In this document: one piece after another, positions 8,364 to 18,215 of the stretch | How positions within the stretch are numbered: position 1 is the stretch's first letter | Layout of the letters: each line of letters opens with the position of its first letter | Source of the DNA: Variovorax paradoxus EPS | GTDB taxonomy: Bacteria > Pseudomonadota > Gammaproteobacteria > Burkholderiales > Burkholderiaceae_C | DNA: 64,000 nucleotides | NCBI RefSeq assembly: GCF_000184745.1 | Contig: NC_014931.1 | Location: 5,580,001 to 5,644,000, forward strand | Reading direction: 5' to 3' | The notes under the pieces: generated by a model | What the model was told of the DNA's origin: nothing | Database searches by the model: none | Seen by the model: the letters and a program-made list of their open reading frames with translations, nothing else | Made by a program: the position numbers and the translations under genes

Positions 8364-9355
8364 CTACTGCGCCGTCGCGCCCGAGCTCTTGACAATCGCC
8401 GCCCACTTCTCGCTCTCCCGCGAGATGAGCGCTGCGTACTCGGCCGGCCCGCCGAGCAAGGGCACGGCGCCTTCCACGTCGAGGCGCGACTGGAATTCCT
8501 TGTCGCCCGCCACCTTGAGCATCTGCGCCGCAAGCTCCTTCACGACCGCATCGGGCGTGCCGCGCGGCGCGAGGAGGCCGTAGGTGAGCGTGCTCTCGAA
8601 GCCCGCGAGCTCGCGCAGGCCCGACTCGGCCACGGTGGGCACGTCGGGCAGCGAAGGCAGGCGCTTGTCGCCGGTGACGGCAATGGCGCGCAGCCGCCCG
8701 CTCTTGACGAGCGCGAGCGCGGGCGGGATGACGCTGAACATCATCTGCACCTGCCCGCCCGCCAGATCAGTGAGCGCGGGGTTGGTGCCCTTGTAGGGAA
8801 TGTGATTGAGCCTGGTGCCGGTGCGCTGCGCGAAGAGTTCGCCGGTCAGGTGGCCGCCGGTGCCGCTGCCGCTCGATGCGTAGTCGAGCATGCCGGGCCG
8901 CGCCTTGGCTTCGGCCACGAGGTCGGCCACGCTGCGCACCTTCGATGCGGCGGGCACCACGAGCACGAGCGCCGATGACGCGAACATCGCGACGGGCACG
9001 AGGTCTTTGCGCGCATCGAACTTCAGGCCCTTGTAGAGCGCGGGGTTGATCGACACGGTGCCCGTGTGGCCGAGCAGGAGCGTGCTGCCGTCGGGCGCGC
9101 TGCGCACGACCTGCTCGGTGCCGAGGTTGCCGCCCGCGCCGGGCTTGTTGTCGACGATGACGCCCGACTTGCGCAGCTCGCCGAGGCCCTTGGCCATCTG
9201 GCGCGCGAACACGTCGTTGCCGCCGCCGGCCGCGAAGGGCACGACGATGCGGATGGGCCTGGCCGCATCGCTCTGATGCTGCGCATGCGCTGGCAGGCCC
9301 GCCGCGGCGAGCAGGCCCAGCAGCAGCTCGCGTCGCGCGAGGCCGACCATCGCCA

Positions 9356-9356
<1 letters not shown>
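8364..9356 (-). CDS. Bug-family tripartite tricarboxylate transporter receptor
   Basis: This 330-residue periplasmic binding protein has the Bug motifs PIRIVVPFAAGGGNDV, VIVDNKPGAGGN and LPDVPTVAESG. I start it at ATG 9356, whose A is also the last base of the pcaF stop (TGATG), so the two genes are translationally coupled. From there the signal peptide is VGLARRELLLGLLAAAGLPAHA, with an Arg pair ahead of the core. The tight coupling to pcaF suggests the ligand feeds the beta-ketoadipate pathway. It could bind protocatechuate, adipate or 3-oxoadipate, but no residue seen here decides that. Confidence 0.92.
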
Positions 9357-10561
<1,205 letters not shown>

Positions 10562-10592
10562 GTGATCTGTGTCTCTGTAATGTTTGAACGGG

Positions 10593-11240
10593 TCAGGCTG
10601 CGATGGGCAAACCGACGAGCTTCTCGAGTTCTTCGCGGCTGAGCCCTTCGACGAGGTCGACGAGCTTCAAACCTTGCGGCGTGCATTCGAGCGTGGCGAG
10701 GTCGGAGTACACGCGCTTGACGCAGCCAATGCCGGTCAGCGGATAGGTGCATGCCTGCACCAGCTTGCTCGTGCCCTGCCTGGTGAGCAGATCCATCATC
10801 ACCCACGTCTGCTTCGCGCCGATGGCCAGGTCCATCGCGCCGCCGACGGCGGGAATGGCGTCTTTCTCGCCGGTGTGCCAATTGGCGAGGTCGCCGGTGG
10901 CCGACACCTGGAACGCGCCGAGCACGCAGATGTCGAGGTGGCCGCCGCGCATCATCGCGAAGCTGTCGGCGTGGTGAAAGAACGAGCCGCCCGGCAGCAG
11001 CGTGACGGGTTGCTTGCCGGCGTTGATGAGGTCGTAGTCTTCTTCGCCGGCCTCGGGCGCGGGGCCCATGCCGAGGATGCCGTTCTCGCTTTGCAGGATG
11101 ACCTCGCGGCCAGCAGGCAAGTGGTTGGCCACGAGCGTGGGCTGGCCGATGCCGAGGTTGACGACGGCGCCGTCGAAGATGTCCTGCGCGACGCGGGCTG
11201 CCAACTGGTCTTTGGTGCGACGTGTGTATGCCATGTTCAT
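10593..11240 (-). CDS. pcaJ: 3-oxoadipate CoA-transferase, subunit B
   Basis: This 215-residue beta subunit works with PcaI to move CoA from succinyl-CoA to 3-oxoadipate. The catalytic Glu is in LQSENGILGMG. The start MNMAYTRRTKDQLAARVA and the motif NLGIGQPTLVANHLP are typical of the family. Its ATG (11240) overlaps the TGA of pcaI by the ATGA arrangement, which keeps the two subunits in balance. The gap to pcaF is 31 bp. Confidence 0.95.
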   Translation of the reverse strand: MNMAYTRRTKDQLAARVAQDIFDGAVVNLGIGQPTLVANHLPAGREVILQSENGILGMGPAPEAGEEDYDLINAGKQPVTLLPGGSFFHHADSFAMMRGGHLDICVLGAFQVSATGDLANWHTGEKDAIPAVGGAMDLAIGAKQTWVMMDLLTRQGTSKLVQACTYPLTGIGCVKRVYSDLATLECTPQGLKLVDLVEGLSREELEKLVGLPIAA

Positions 11241-11938
11241 GCTGCCTTCTTGAAACCGCCGGCTTGCGTCGCCACGCGTTCGATGCGCACCACCTGGTGC
11301 ACGAAGATGCCCGGGGTCACGACGGTCTCGGGATCGAGGGTGCCGAGCTCGGCGATGTCGTGCACGGTGGCAATGGTCTTCTTCGAGGCCATGGCCATCA
11401 CCGGGCCGAAGTTGCGCGCGGCCTTGCGGTAGACCAGGTTGCCCCAGCGGTCGCCGCGCTCGGCCTTGATGAGCGCCACGTCGCCGTGGATGGGGTACTC
11501 CAGCACGTACTGCTTGCCATTGATCTCGCGCGTTTCGCGGTTGCCTGCGAGCTGCGTGCCGTAGCCGGTCGGGCAGAAGAAGGCGCCGATGCCGGCGCCC
11601 GCGGCGCGGATGCGCTCGGCGAGGTTGCCCTGGGGCACGAGTTCGAGTTCGAGCTTGCCGCTGCGGTAGAGCCCGTCGAACACCTGGCTGTCGGCCTGGC
11701 GCGGGAAGCTGCAGATGATCTTGCGCACGCGGCCGGCCTTGAGCAGCGCTGCGAGGCCGGTGTCGCCGTTGCCGGCGTTGTTGTTGACGACGGTGAGGTC
11801 CTTGGCGCCCTGCTCGACGAGGCCGTCGATGAGCTCGCCGGGAATGCCGGCGGTGCCGAAGCCGCCGATGAGAACCGTGGCGCCGTCTTGGATGCCCGAG
11901 AGGGCATCGGCGACCGAGCGCGCGATCTTGTTGATCAT
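11237..11938 (-). CDS. pcaI: 3-oxoadipate CoA-transferase, subunit A
   Basis: This 233-residue alpha subunit begins MINKIARSVADALSGIQDGA and has the glycine-rich GGFGTAGIPGELI motif and the NNNAGNGDTG loop. The frame stays open much further upstream, but ATG 11938 gives the family start and follows an AGGAG-like GGAGACAAG. It is the first gene of the pcaIJF-bug-bug run and diverges from the IclR-type regulator. The operator in between presumably controls both directions. Confidence 0.95.
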   Translation of the reverse strand: MINKIARSVADALSGIQDGATVLIGGFGTAGIPGELIDGLVEQGAKDLTVVNNNAGNGDTGLAALLKAGRVRKIICSFPRQADSQVFDGLYRSGKLELELVPQGNLAERIRAAGAGIGAFFCPTGYGTQLAGNRETREINGKQYVLEYPIHGDVALIKAERGDRWGNLVYRKAARNFGPVMAMASKKTIATVHDIAELGTLDPETVVTPGIFVHQVVRIERVATQAGGFKKAA

Positions 11939-11990
11939 GAAGCTTGTCTCCGGGTGAATCGAAAGGGGATCGAAAAACGGACGACTCGAA

Positions 11991-12020
11991 ATGTTCGTAT
12001 ACAGAACATTTGTTCGTATA
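11991..12020. promoter_or_regulatory. IclR-type operator with three half-sites
   Basis: Two half-sites (ATGTTCGTAT at 11991-12000 and ACAGAACATT at 12001-12010) form an inverted repeat. A third, TGTTCGTATA at 12011-12020, repeats the first in direct orientation. A palindrome plus one extra direct copy is the architecture described for PcaU of Acinetobacter, an IclR-family pca regulator. A perfect TATAAT at 12017-12022 overlaps the third half-site and could be the -10 of the regulator gene, which implies autoregulation. The operator also sits within about 80 bp of the pcaI start. Confidence 0.75.
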
Positions 12021-12046
12021 ATGAATTCTAGAGAGGATCGCTCACC

Positions 12047-12841
12047 ATGGCAACCCAGCCCCCCAAGACCAATAACACCGAAACACCCGCCCCCGGCGAC
12101 AGCTATGTGCAGTCGTTCGCGCGCGGCCTGCAGGTGATTCGCTCGTTCAGCGAGAGCGCGCCGCGCCAGACGCTGAGCGAGGTCGCCGCGGTCAGCGGCC
12201 TCACGCGGGCGGGTGCGCGGCGCATCCTGCTCACGCTGCAGGCGCTGGGCTATGTGGTGACCGACGGCAAGCTCTTCACGCTCACGCCGCGCATCCTCGA
12301 CCTCGGGTTTGCATACCTCTCGTCGATGCCGATCTGGAACCGCGCCGAGCCGGTGATGGAGGCGCTGGTGCAAGAGGTGCAGGAGTCGTGCTCGGCCGCC
12401 GTGCTGGATGCGACCGACATCGTCTATGTGCTGCGCGTGCCGACCAAGAAGATCATGCACATCAGCCTGGGCGTGGGCTCGCGGTTGCCTGCTTACTGCA
12501 CGTCGCTCGGCCGGCTGCTGCTGTCCGACCTTGAAGACGACGAGGTGCGCGCGCGGCTCGAAGCCTCGAACATCGAGGCGCTCACCAAGCACACGGTGAC
12601 CGACATCGATGCGCTCATGGCCAAGGTCGCACAGGCACGCAAGCAGCAGTGGTGCCTGGTGAATCAGGAGCTCGAAGAAGGCCTCATCTCCGTGGCCGCG
12701 CCCATCGTCAACAAGCAGGGCCAGATGGTGGCCGCGCTCAACATCAGCGGGCAGGCGAACCGCACGAGCGCGAAGGTGATGCAGGAGACGATGCTGCCGG
12801 CGCTGATCGATGCGGCGAAGCAGGTGTCGCGGCTGCTCTAG
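12047..12841 (+). CDS. IclR-family regulator of the pca genes (PcaR/PcaU-like)
   Basis: The 264-residue protein has an N-terminal winged helix (QTLSEVAAVSGLTRAGARRILLTL) and a C-terminal effector domain (YCTSLGRLLLSDL, later LVNQELEEGLISVAAPI). Both fit the PcaR/PcaU/PobR branch of IclR. These proteins respond to beta-ketoadipate or protocatechuate and control pca genes. It is transcribed away from pcaIJF, with the three-half-site operator between them. ATG 12047 follows GAGAGGA at a suitable distance. The exact effector cannot be read from the sequence. Confidence 0.9.
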   Translation: MATQPPKTNNTETPAPGDSYVQSFARGLQVIRSFSESAPRQTLSEVAAVSGLTRAGARRILLTLQALGYVVTDGKLFTLTPRILDLGFAYLSSMPIWNRAEPVMEALVQEVQESCSAAVLDATDIVYVLRVPTKKIMHISLGVGSRLPAYCTSLGRLLLSDLEDDEVRARLEASNIEALTKHTVTDIDALMAKVAQARKQQWCLVNQELEEGLISVAAPIVNKQGQMVAALNISGQANRTSAKVMQETMLPALIDAAKQVSRLL

Positions 12842-12889
12842 GTGCTATGAGGCCGGCCTCAGGTTGAGGCCGTCGTGCCCTCACCCTAG

Positions 12890-12910
12890 CCCTCTCCCAG
12901 AGGGAGAGGG
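12890..12910. terminator. Hairpin between convergent genes (CCCTCTCCC/GGGAGAGGG)
   Basis: CCCTCTCCC at 12890-12898 pairs perfectly with GGGAGAGGG at 12902-12910 across a 3-nt loop. It lies between the convergent ends of the IclR gene and the third Bug gene. No T run follows. It has the look of the CCCTCACCC...CCCTCTCCC extragenic repeat found in many Gram-negative genomes. Confidence 0.6.
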
Positions 12911-12919
12911 AACAAGGCA

Positions 12920-13927
12920 TCAAGCCTCGGAGTGGATGCCCTTCATGATGATCACGCCGCCCAGCCGCGCCGTGTCCGCGCGCATGCGGCGGGCCAGCGC
13001 CTCGGGCGTGCCGGGCTGTGCCTGCCAGCCGGTCTTGAGCAGCGCCTGGGTCACGTCGGGCATGCTGGTCACTTCGGACAGCGCCGCACTCAGCCGCGCC
13101 ACCGCGTTCTTGTTCATGCCCGCGGGCGCGGCCAGCGCGGTCCAGATTTCGAGGTCGGCGCCGCGCACATCCGCATCGCGGATGGTGGGCAGTTCGCTCG
13201 CGAGCGGGCTGCGCTCGGGCGAGGTGACGCCGATCGCCTTCAGCTTGCCCGACTTCAGATGCGGCAGCGCCAGGCCTGGCGGCAACAGGGCCAGCTGGAT
13301 CTCGCCGCCGAGCAGGCCGGCGATCACCTGCGGGTTGCCGGTGTAGGGCTTGTGCTGCGCGGTGATGGCGGCGCGGCTCTTCAGAAGCTCCATGCCCAGG
13401 TGCCCCACGGTGCCCACGCCGGGCGTGCCGTACTTGCCGCCGGTGCCGAGGTTGCGCGCCCACAGCAAGAGGTCGGCCGGCGTCTTGCCGGGGGCGTTGC
13501 CAGACACCGCGAGCACCAGCGGCGCGGTGCCGACCATGCCGACGGGCGCGAAGTCTTTTTCAGGATCGAACGGGATCGCGGGGTTCAGCAGTTTGGCGAT
13601 GGTGAGGTTGCCGTTGATCAGCGCGCCGATGGTGTGGTCGTCGGTCGCCTTGGCCACCTGGTCGGCCACGAGGTTGCCGCTGGACCCGGGCTTGTTTTCG
13701 ACCGTGACCGGCTGGCGAAGGATCTTCGCGAGCGGCTCGGCAATGGCGCGGGCCGCGAGGTCCGGCGAGGCGCCGGCGGGAAAGCCCACGAGGATGCGCA
13801 CGGGCTTGGTGGGCCATGCGGCTTCGGCAGCGGCCGGCTTCGGCTGGGACCACGCGCCGGGCGCGAAGAGCGAGGTGGCAAAAGCCGCGGCGCCGCCTTC
13901 CAGCAGGCGGCGTTTGGTGATCGTCAA
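12920..13927 (-). CDS. Bug-family tripartite tricarboxylate transporter receptor
   Basis: This third Bug protein in the window is 335 residues long. It has TKRRLLEGGAAAFATSLF at the N-terminus, a possible Tat-like start because of the Arg pair, and the motifs WPTKPVRILVGFPAGASPD and PVTVENKPGSSGN. It is a single gene convergent to the IclR regulator and is not tightly coupled to anything else, so its ligand is open. Divergent sequence at 13928-14103 holds its promoter, but I cannot assign boxes there. Confidence 0.9.
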   Translation of the reverse strand: MTITKRRLLEGGAAAFATSLFAPGAWSQPKPAAAEAAWPTKPVRILVGFPAGASPDLAARAIAEPLAKILRQPVTVENKPGSSGNLVADQVAKATDDHTIGALINGNLTIAKLLNPAIPFDPEKDFAPVGMVGTAPLVLAVSGNAPGKTPADLLLWARNLGTGGKYGTPGVGTVGHLGMELLKSRAAITAQHKPYTGNPQVIAGLLGGEIQLALLPPGLALPHLKSGKLKAIGVTSPERSPLASELPTIRDADVRGADLEIWTALAAPAGMNKNAVARLSAALSEVTSMPDVTQALLKTGWQAQPGTPEALARRMRADTARLGGVIIMKGIHSEA

Positions 13928-14103
13928 GGGAGACTCCAGAGCAATGAAAGAAGTGATGAAATGTCACCACATTGTTTCAAACGTTACTGGATCATGCTGT
14001 ACCGCGCAAGTCCAAAGTCCGTCCGCGCGGGGCCATCAGGATGGCCCGCCCGCGCGTCGCACATGGCGCCGCCGCGAGGCAGCCAGAGGGAGATTCAGCA
14101 CCG

Positions 14104-14604
14104 ATGATCGAGTTTTTCCATACCAAGGAACGCCTTCGTTTTCTGTTGTACGTGGGCGCCATTGCGACGCCGATCCTGCTCATCTCGGCCTGGGTCGTGA
14201 GCAGCATGGAATCATCGGCCGCCGCCAAGGGCGAGCCCAACGACAAGGGCGGGCTGCACTACCGCATCCAGGAAAAAAGCGGCGCCAAGGAACTGCCGCC
14301 CGCGCTGGCGGCGCTGGTCGCGGTGCCGCCGAACACCGCGATGACCGACGTGAGCGTCGACACCGACGGCGCCGGCCGCGTGACGAGCGCGGCGGTCAAG
14401 GCCTTCAGCACCGACGACTTCAAGACGGTCGCGGCCTTTTACAAGCCCACGCTCGCCCCGGTGACCACCGACAGCGCGGCGTCGCTCGAGGGCGTGCGCG
14501 ACGGCTACGAGATCCGCATCTCGCACGAGAAGAAGTTCTTCGACAACGATCCCTACAAGGACCGCACGAAGATCGAATACACGATCAACCCCGCGAAGAA
14601 ATAG
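14104..14604 (+). CDS. Hypothetical membrane-anchored protein, 166 aa
   Basis: One N-terminal transmembrane helix near residues 14-33 (FLLYVGAIATPILLISAWVV) follows a short basic cytoplasmic start. The rest is a periplasmic domain of about 130 residues with no recognised family. The segment DFKTVAAFYKPTLAPVTTD and the end RTKIEYTINPAKK look like a small alpha/beta fold. It is probably an envelope protein, since the two genes downstream are also periplasmic, but no function is visible. Confidence 0.6.
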   Translation: MIEFFHTKERLRFLLYVGAIATPILLISAWVVSSMESSAAAKGEPNDKGGLHYRIQEKSGAKELPPALAALVAVPPNTAMTDVSVDTDGAGRVTSAAVKAFSTDDFKTVAAFYKPTLAPVTTDSAASLEGVRDGYEIRISHEKKFFDNDPYKDRTKIEYTINPAKK

Positions 14605-14945
14605 CCGCGGCCGGCGCCATCCGGCAGGTGGTGCGGCACTTGTTCAGCAGCGAGGCGAAGCGGCCGACCACCTCGGCGCAGTCGCGCAAGAAGGCCTGCC
14701 CCATGTCGCCGAGCCGAACCACCCGCGTGCTGCGGCGGAAGAGCGGCGCACCTGGTAAATGCGAGGGCCTGCTTTTTTTGCCTCCGGGCACAGGCCGCCT
14801 GGCGCCCACGGGGAAAGCCCCGGGGCTGGCGCGTTGCGGGCACGACGAAAGACCCGTTATCCCTGTTTCGGAGGGTTACCCGCCCACTTACAATGCCTGC
14901 CGCCCAACCTGCAGCGTTATCCACCCCTACGAGGTCTTGTCCGCA
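14605..14945. other. 341-bp intergenic region without a convincing gene
   Basis: Open frames here have poor codon use and no recognisable start. A TACAAT at 14889-14894 could be the -10 box of the TPR gene downstream, with no good -35. A T7 run at 14773-14779 follows GC-rich sequence and may mark termination of the upstream transcript. Nothing else stands out. Confidence 0.4.
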
Positions 14946-16097
14946 ATGCCCAAGAGCCCCCGGCCTCGCGCCCGCTTCTCCTTTTCTCCCACCGTGCGCG
15001 CACTGCTGCTGGCCGTTGCCGCCTGCGGCGTGGCACTCCCGGCACTGGCCGCGATCGAGCATGAAGACGTCGACCGCCTCATGCAGGCCGGCAAGCTCGA
15101 CGAGGCGATGGCCAAGGCCGATGCATTCCTGAAGGACAAGCCCCGCGATCCGCAGATGCGCTTTCTGAAGGGCGTGATCCAGCTGGACACCGGCAAGCGC
15201 GCCGAGGCGATCGCCGCCTTCACCCAGCTCACGCAGGACGCGCCTGAACTGCCCGAGCCGTTCAACAACCTCGCGGTGATCTACGCGAGCCAGAACCAGT
15301 TCGACAAGGCCCGCAGCGCGCTGGAAAGCGCCATTCGCACCAACCCCAGCTACGCCACCGCCCAGGAGAACCTCGGCGACGTGTACGCGCGGCTCGCGAG
15401 CCAGGCCTACAGCAAGGCGCTGCAGCTCGACCAGAACAACACCGCGGTGCAGCCCAAGCTGGCCGTGATCCGCACACTCTTCACGCCGACGCCGGGCGCC
15501 AAGACCGCGACGCTGGTGGCGGCAGCGCCCGAGGCCGCACGGCCCGCGCCCGCCGCGAAGGCGCCCGCCCCGGCACCTGCCGCTGCACCTGCACCCGCGC
15601 CGGCTCCTGCTCCCGCCAAGGTGGCGGCAGCGCCCGCACCCGTCGCAACACCGGCACCCGCACCCGCGCCCGCTCCGGCTCCCGCCAAGGTCGCGGCTGC
15701 GCCGGCCGCCAAGGCGCCTGAAGCCGCTCCGGCGCCGGCACCTGCTGCCGCACCGGCCTCCAGCGCCGAAGTCGAAACCGCGGTGCGCGGCTGGGCTTCC
15801 GCCTGGGCCGGCCAGGACATGGACCGCTACTTCGCCGCCTACGGCCCCGACTTCGCACCCGGCGGCGGCCAGAGCCGCAAGGGCTGGGAAGAAGAACGGC
15901 GCGCCCGCATCGTCGGCAAGTCGAGCATCAGCGTGAACATCGAGAACCTCGTGATCAAGGTCGACGGGCAGAACGCCACGGCGAAGTTCCGCCAGATCTA
16001 CCGCGCGGACAACCTCAACATCTCGAGCCGCAAGACGCTGGACATGCAGCGCTCGGGCAACCAATGGCACATTCGCAAGGAAAGCGTCGGCGGCTAG
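14946..16097 (+). CDS. Periplasmic TPR protein with C-terminal NTF2/SnoaL-like domain
   Basis: The 383-residue product has a signal peptide (ALLLAVAACGVALPALAA). TPR-like helices follow (LMQAGKLDEAMAKADAFL, FNNLAVIYASQNQFDKARSAL, ATAQENLGDVYARLA). A linker of about 90 residues, almost pure Ala/Pro, comes next. A C-terminal NTF2-like domain (VRGWASAWAGQDMDRYFAAYG to WHIRKES) ends the protein. The gene overlaps the L,D-transpeptidase gene by one base or more, and that protein also ends in an NTF2-like domain, so the two probably work together on the cell wall. Confidence 0.8.
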   Translation: MPKSPRPRARFSFSPTVRALLLAVAACGVALPALAAIEHEDVDRLMQAGKLDEAMAKADAFLKDKPRDPQMRFLKGVIQLDTGKRAEAIAAFTQLTQDAPELPEPFNNLAVIYASQNQFDKARSALESAIRTNPSYATAQENLGDVYARLASQAYSKALQLDQNNTAVQPKLAVIRTLFTPTPGAKTATLVAAAPEAARPAPAAKAPAPAPAAAPAPAPAPAPAKVAAAPAPVATPAPAPAPAPAPAKVAAAPAAKAPEAAPAPAPAAAPASSAEVETAVRGWASAWAGQDMDRYFAAYGPDFAPGGGQSRKGWEEERRARIVGKSSISVNIENLVIKVDGQNATAKFRQIYRADNLNISSRKTLDMQRSGNQWHIRKESVGG

Positions 16098-17590
16098 TGG
16101 CAGACCTCGTCCGGCGCGGCCGGCTCAAGAATCCTCCGTTTCCGCGCCGCGGAAACCTGCTCGCAGCGCTGATGACCGCATCGGCGCTGATGCTGGCAGC
16201 ACCCGGCGCCGCCTTCGCTTCATCGAACAAGACGGGCAGCGCAAAGACCAGCAGCGGCGCCAAGGCCGGCAGCAGCGCCAAGGCCGGCAAGAGCAGCACC
16301 GGCAGCCGCAGCGCGGCGCACGCCTCGTCCGGCAGCCGTGCTTCCGCCAAAGAAGCCCGGGGCGGCGCCGGCAAGTCGTCGGCGCAGGCCAAGGGCAAGA
16401 AGGCTGCACTGGCAGAGACCCGGACCGCATCCGCAGCCAAACCCGCCCGCAAGGCCGCACCTGCAGGGTCGATCCAGGAAGCCAGCAGCGCCGAAGCCCG
16501 CCTGATCTCCGTCTACGAAATGTTCGGCCGAGGCCAGGCCCGCCCTGCGCTCGCCAAAGCGCGCGACCTGGTGCGGGACTACCCGAACTTCCAGCTCGCG
16601 CAGCTCGTCTACGGCGATCTGCTCGCGGCGCAGCTGCCGCCCACGAATTCGCTTCCCGACACGGCCGGCATCGCCAGGATGCGCGGCAACCCGGCCATGT
16701 CCGAACTGCACGAGGAATCGCGCCGCCGCCTGCAGGCCCTGCGCGAGCGGCCGCCGGTGGGCACCGTGCCCTCGCAGTTCCTGTCGCTCTCGACCAGGAG
16801 CCGCTACGCCATTGCGGTCGATGCCTCGCGCTCGCGCCTGTACCTGCTGGAGAACTCCGACAAGGGGTTGAAGCTGGTGGCCGACTACTACATCTCGGTC
16901 GGCAAGTCGGGCACCGACAAGCTCGCCGAGGGCGATGCCCGCACCCCGCTGGGCGTGTACTACATCACCAGCCGCCTCGACCCGAAATCGCTGAAGGACT
17001 TCTACGGTGCGGGCGCCCTGCCCATCAACTACCCGAACCCGTACGACGTGCGGCGCGGCCGCACCGGCAGCGGCATCTGGCTGCACGGCACCCCGCCCCA
17101 GCAGTTCGCCCGGGCGCCGCTCGCGAGCGACGGCTGCGTGGTCATGGCCAACCCCGACCTGAAGCAGCTGTTGCGCAAGGTGCAGATCGGCGCCACGCCG
17201 GTGGTCACCGCCCGCAGCCTGCAATGGATTTCGCCGCCGCAGGCCGAAAAAGAAGCCCAGACATTTACCAATGCAATTACCGCCTGGAAAGATACACGGG
17301 CCAGCGGAAATGAAGCGCAATTAAAGAAATTCTATTTACCGGATTTCCAGCGCAGCAGCAAAAAACCCATCGACGGTAATTCGGCTCCGCACGACGAAGT
17401 GGAATATGCCCAGGGCAAGCGCGTCCAGTTCAAGGACATGTCCTACCTGCACTGGCGCGACGGCGACGACACCATGGTCGCCACCTTCGGAGAAGTCTTC
17501 GAAGGCGAAAAGAGCGGGCGCACCCGGCGCCAGTACTGGCTGCGCCAAGGCAGCGAGTGGAAGCTCTTTCACGAAGAAATCCTGGGCTGA
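16097..17590 (+). CDS. L,D-transpeptidase (YkuD) with C-terminal NTF2-like domain
   Basis: The YkuD domain carries the active-site motif IWLHGTPP...ASDGCVVM, with His and the nucleophilic Cys. This predicts L,D-transpeptidase activity on peptidoglycan stem peptides or protein anchoring. The N-terminus has a signal peptide (LLAALMTASALMLAAPGAAFA), then about 90 residues rich in Ser, Ala, Lys and Gly. The C-terminal 120 residues (TNAITAWKDTRASGNEAQLK onward) form an NTF2-like domain. I start at GTG 16097, which overlaps the previous stop by one base; ATG 16064 is the alternative. A GC-rich hairpin and a T6 run follow the stop (about 17615-17646). Confidence 0.85.
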   Translation: MADLVRRGRLKNPPFPRRGNLLAALMTASALMLAAPGAAFASSNKTGSAKTSSGAKAGSSAKAGKSSTGSRSAAHASSGSRASAKEARGGAGKSSAQAKGKKAALAETRTASAAKPARKAAPAGSIQEASSAEARLISVYEMFGRGQARPALAKARDLVRDYPNFQLAQLVYGDLLAAQLPPTNSLPDTAGIARMRGNPAMSELHEESRRRLQALRERPPVGTVPSQFLSLSTRSRYAIAVDASRSRLYLLENSDKGLKLVADYYISVGKSGTDKLAEGDARTPLGVYYITSRLDPKSLKDFYGAGALPINYPNPYDVRRGRTGSGIWLHGTPPQQFARAPLASDGCVVMANPDLKQLLRKVQIGATPVVTARSLQWISPPQAEKEAQTFTNAITAWKDTRASGNEAQLKKFYLPDFQRSSKKPIDGNSAPHDEVEYAQGKRVQFKDMSYLHWRDGDDTMVATFGEVFEGEKSGRTRRQYWLRQGSEWKLFHEEILG

Positions 17591-17670
17591 ACACCCTGTC
17601 GAAGCCCTGACGACGATGGGGGCACCCCCCAAATCTGTGATTTTTTGCGCACCGAAAGTGCCTATTTTGG

Positions 17671-17766
17671 GTGTTACAACTCGCCTTCCGAGACCCCGTG
17701 CTACGTAACACGTAACGCGTTTGTTCCCGTAACACCCCCCTCCCGCGCGTTCCCGCCACCGTAACG
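17671..17766 (+). promoter_or_regulatory. Cluster of five GTAAC half-sites upstream of flp (candidate activator sites)
   Basis: In 96 bp there are five copies of GTAAC on one strand or the other: GTGTTAC at 17671, CGTAACAC at 17704, CGTAACGC at 17711, CGTAACAC at 17728 and GTAACG at 17761. They lie 100-195 bp upstream of the candidate sigma-54 promoter at 17865-17880, the normal distance for enhancer sites. Similar sites precede the repeat-protein gene and the ABC exporter gene. Binding by the activator encoded at 30412-31842 is an inference. Confidence 0.5.
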
Positions 17767-17864
17767 TTCCCTCCCATCTTCATGGGAGGTCGGACGCGGT
17801 TTACAGAGGGAAAAATACGTCTCTAGATTGTTAACAACCCTGACCAGGATCGTCCTGGACTGGG

Positions 17865-17880
17865 TGGCAGGAGGCTGGCC
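17865..17880 (+). promoter_or_regulatory. Candidate sigma-54 promoter for the tad/flp operon
   Basis: TGGCAGGAGGCTGGCC matches the sigma-54 consensus TGGCACG-N4-TTGCW with the required GG-N10-GC spacing and mismatches in the -24 C, the second T of the -12 box and its last base. It would start a transcript near 17892, leaving a leader of about 124 nt before flp. A weaker sigma-70-like pair (TTGATA 17944-17949, TATAAC 17965-17970, 15-bp spacer) is the alternative. Confidence 0.45.
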
Positions 17881-17946
17881 GCCATCCTGCTATGTACTTC
17901 CCCATTAGCACACCGAGGACCTCACCCCTGGGGGTTTTCAGTGTTG

Positions 17947-17967
17947 ATACAGGGAGTTACTCTGTAT
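17947..17967 (+). promoter_or_regulatory. Operator-like palindrome upstream of flp
   Basis: ATACAG at 17947-17952 and CTGTAT at 17962-17967 form a perfect inverted repeat. Near-matching inner bases (GGAGT and ACT) extend the symmetry. It overlaps the possible sigma-70 boxes and lies about 50 bp before the flp start, so it could be a repressor site or a leader hairpin. Confidence 0.45.
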
Positions 17968-18015
17968 AACATTCGCTCTGCCAGTCGTTGTTCAACTCTC
18001 CTCAAGGGGTAAATC

Positions 18016-18201
18016 ATGTTCAGTTCTATTACTCGTTTTATTCGTGATGAAGAAGGTGCTACCGCAATTGAATACGGAATTATTGCGGGAATGATGGCCG
18101 TTCTTTTGGTCGCCGTATTCAGCCCATCCGGAACTCTTTATGGCGCAATCGAAGGCGTTTTCGGAAGAATTTCAACCGCGCTGGACACCGTCACCCCGTA
18201 A
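18016..18201 (+). CDS. flp: Flp/Fap-type major pilin
   Basis: The 61-residue prepilin has a short leader and the Flp cleavage and assembly motif. The leader MFSSITRFIRDEEG ends in Gly. The mature protein begins ATAIEYGIIAGMMAVLLVAVF, with the Glu and Tyr of the Flp motif five and six residues after the Gly. It is the structural subunit of the Tad pilus. AAGGGG lies before the start. It is first in the tad operon, and the prepilin peptidase frame begins within 15 bp of its stop. Confidence 0.95.
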   Translation: MFSSITRFIRDEEGATAIEYGIIAGMMAVLLVAVFSPSGTLYGAIEGVFGRISTALDTVTP

Positions 18202-18215
18202 TCAAGGCCTCGACT

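Noticed and set aside
13350..14945. Long upstream extension of the TPR gene frame
   Set aside because: It runs through a Bug gene and a membrane protein gene on other frames. The signal peptide starts at ATG 14946.
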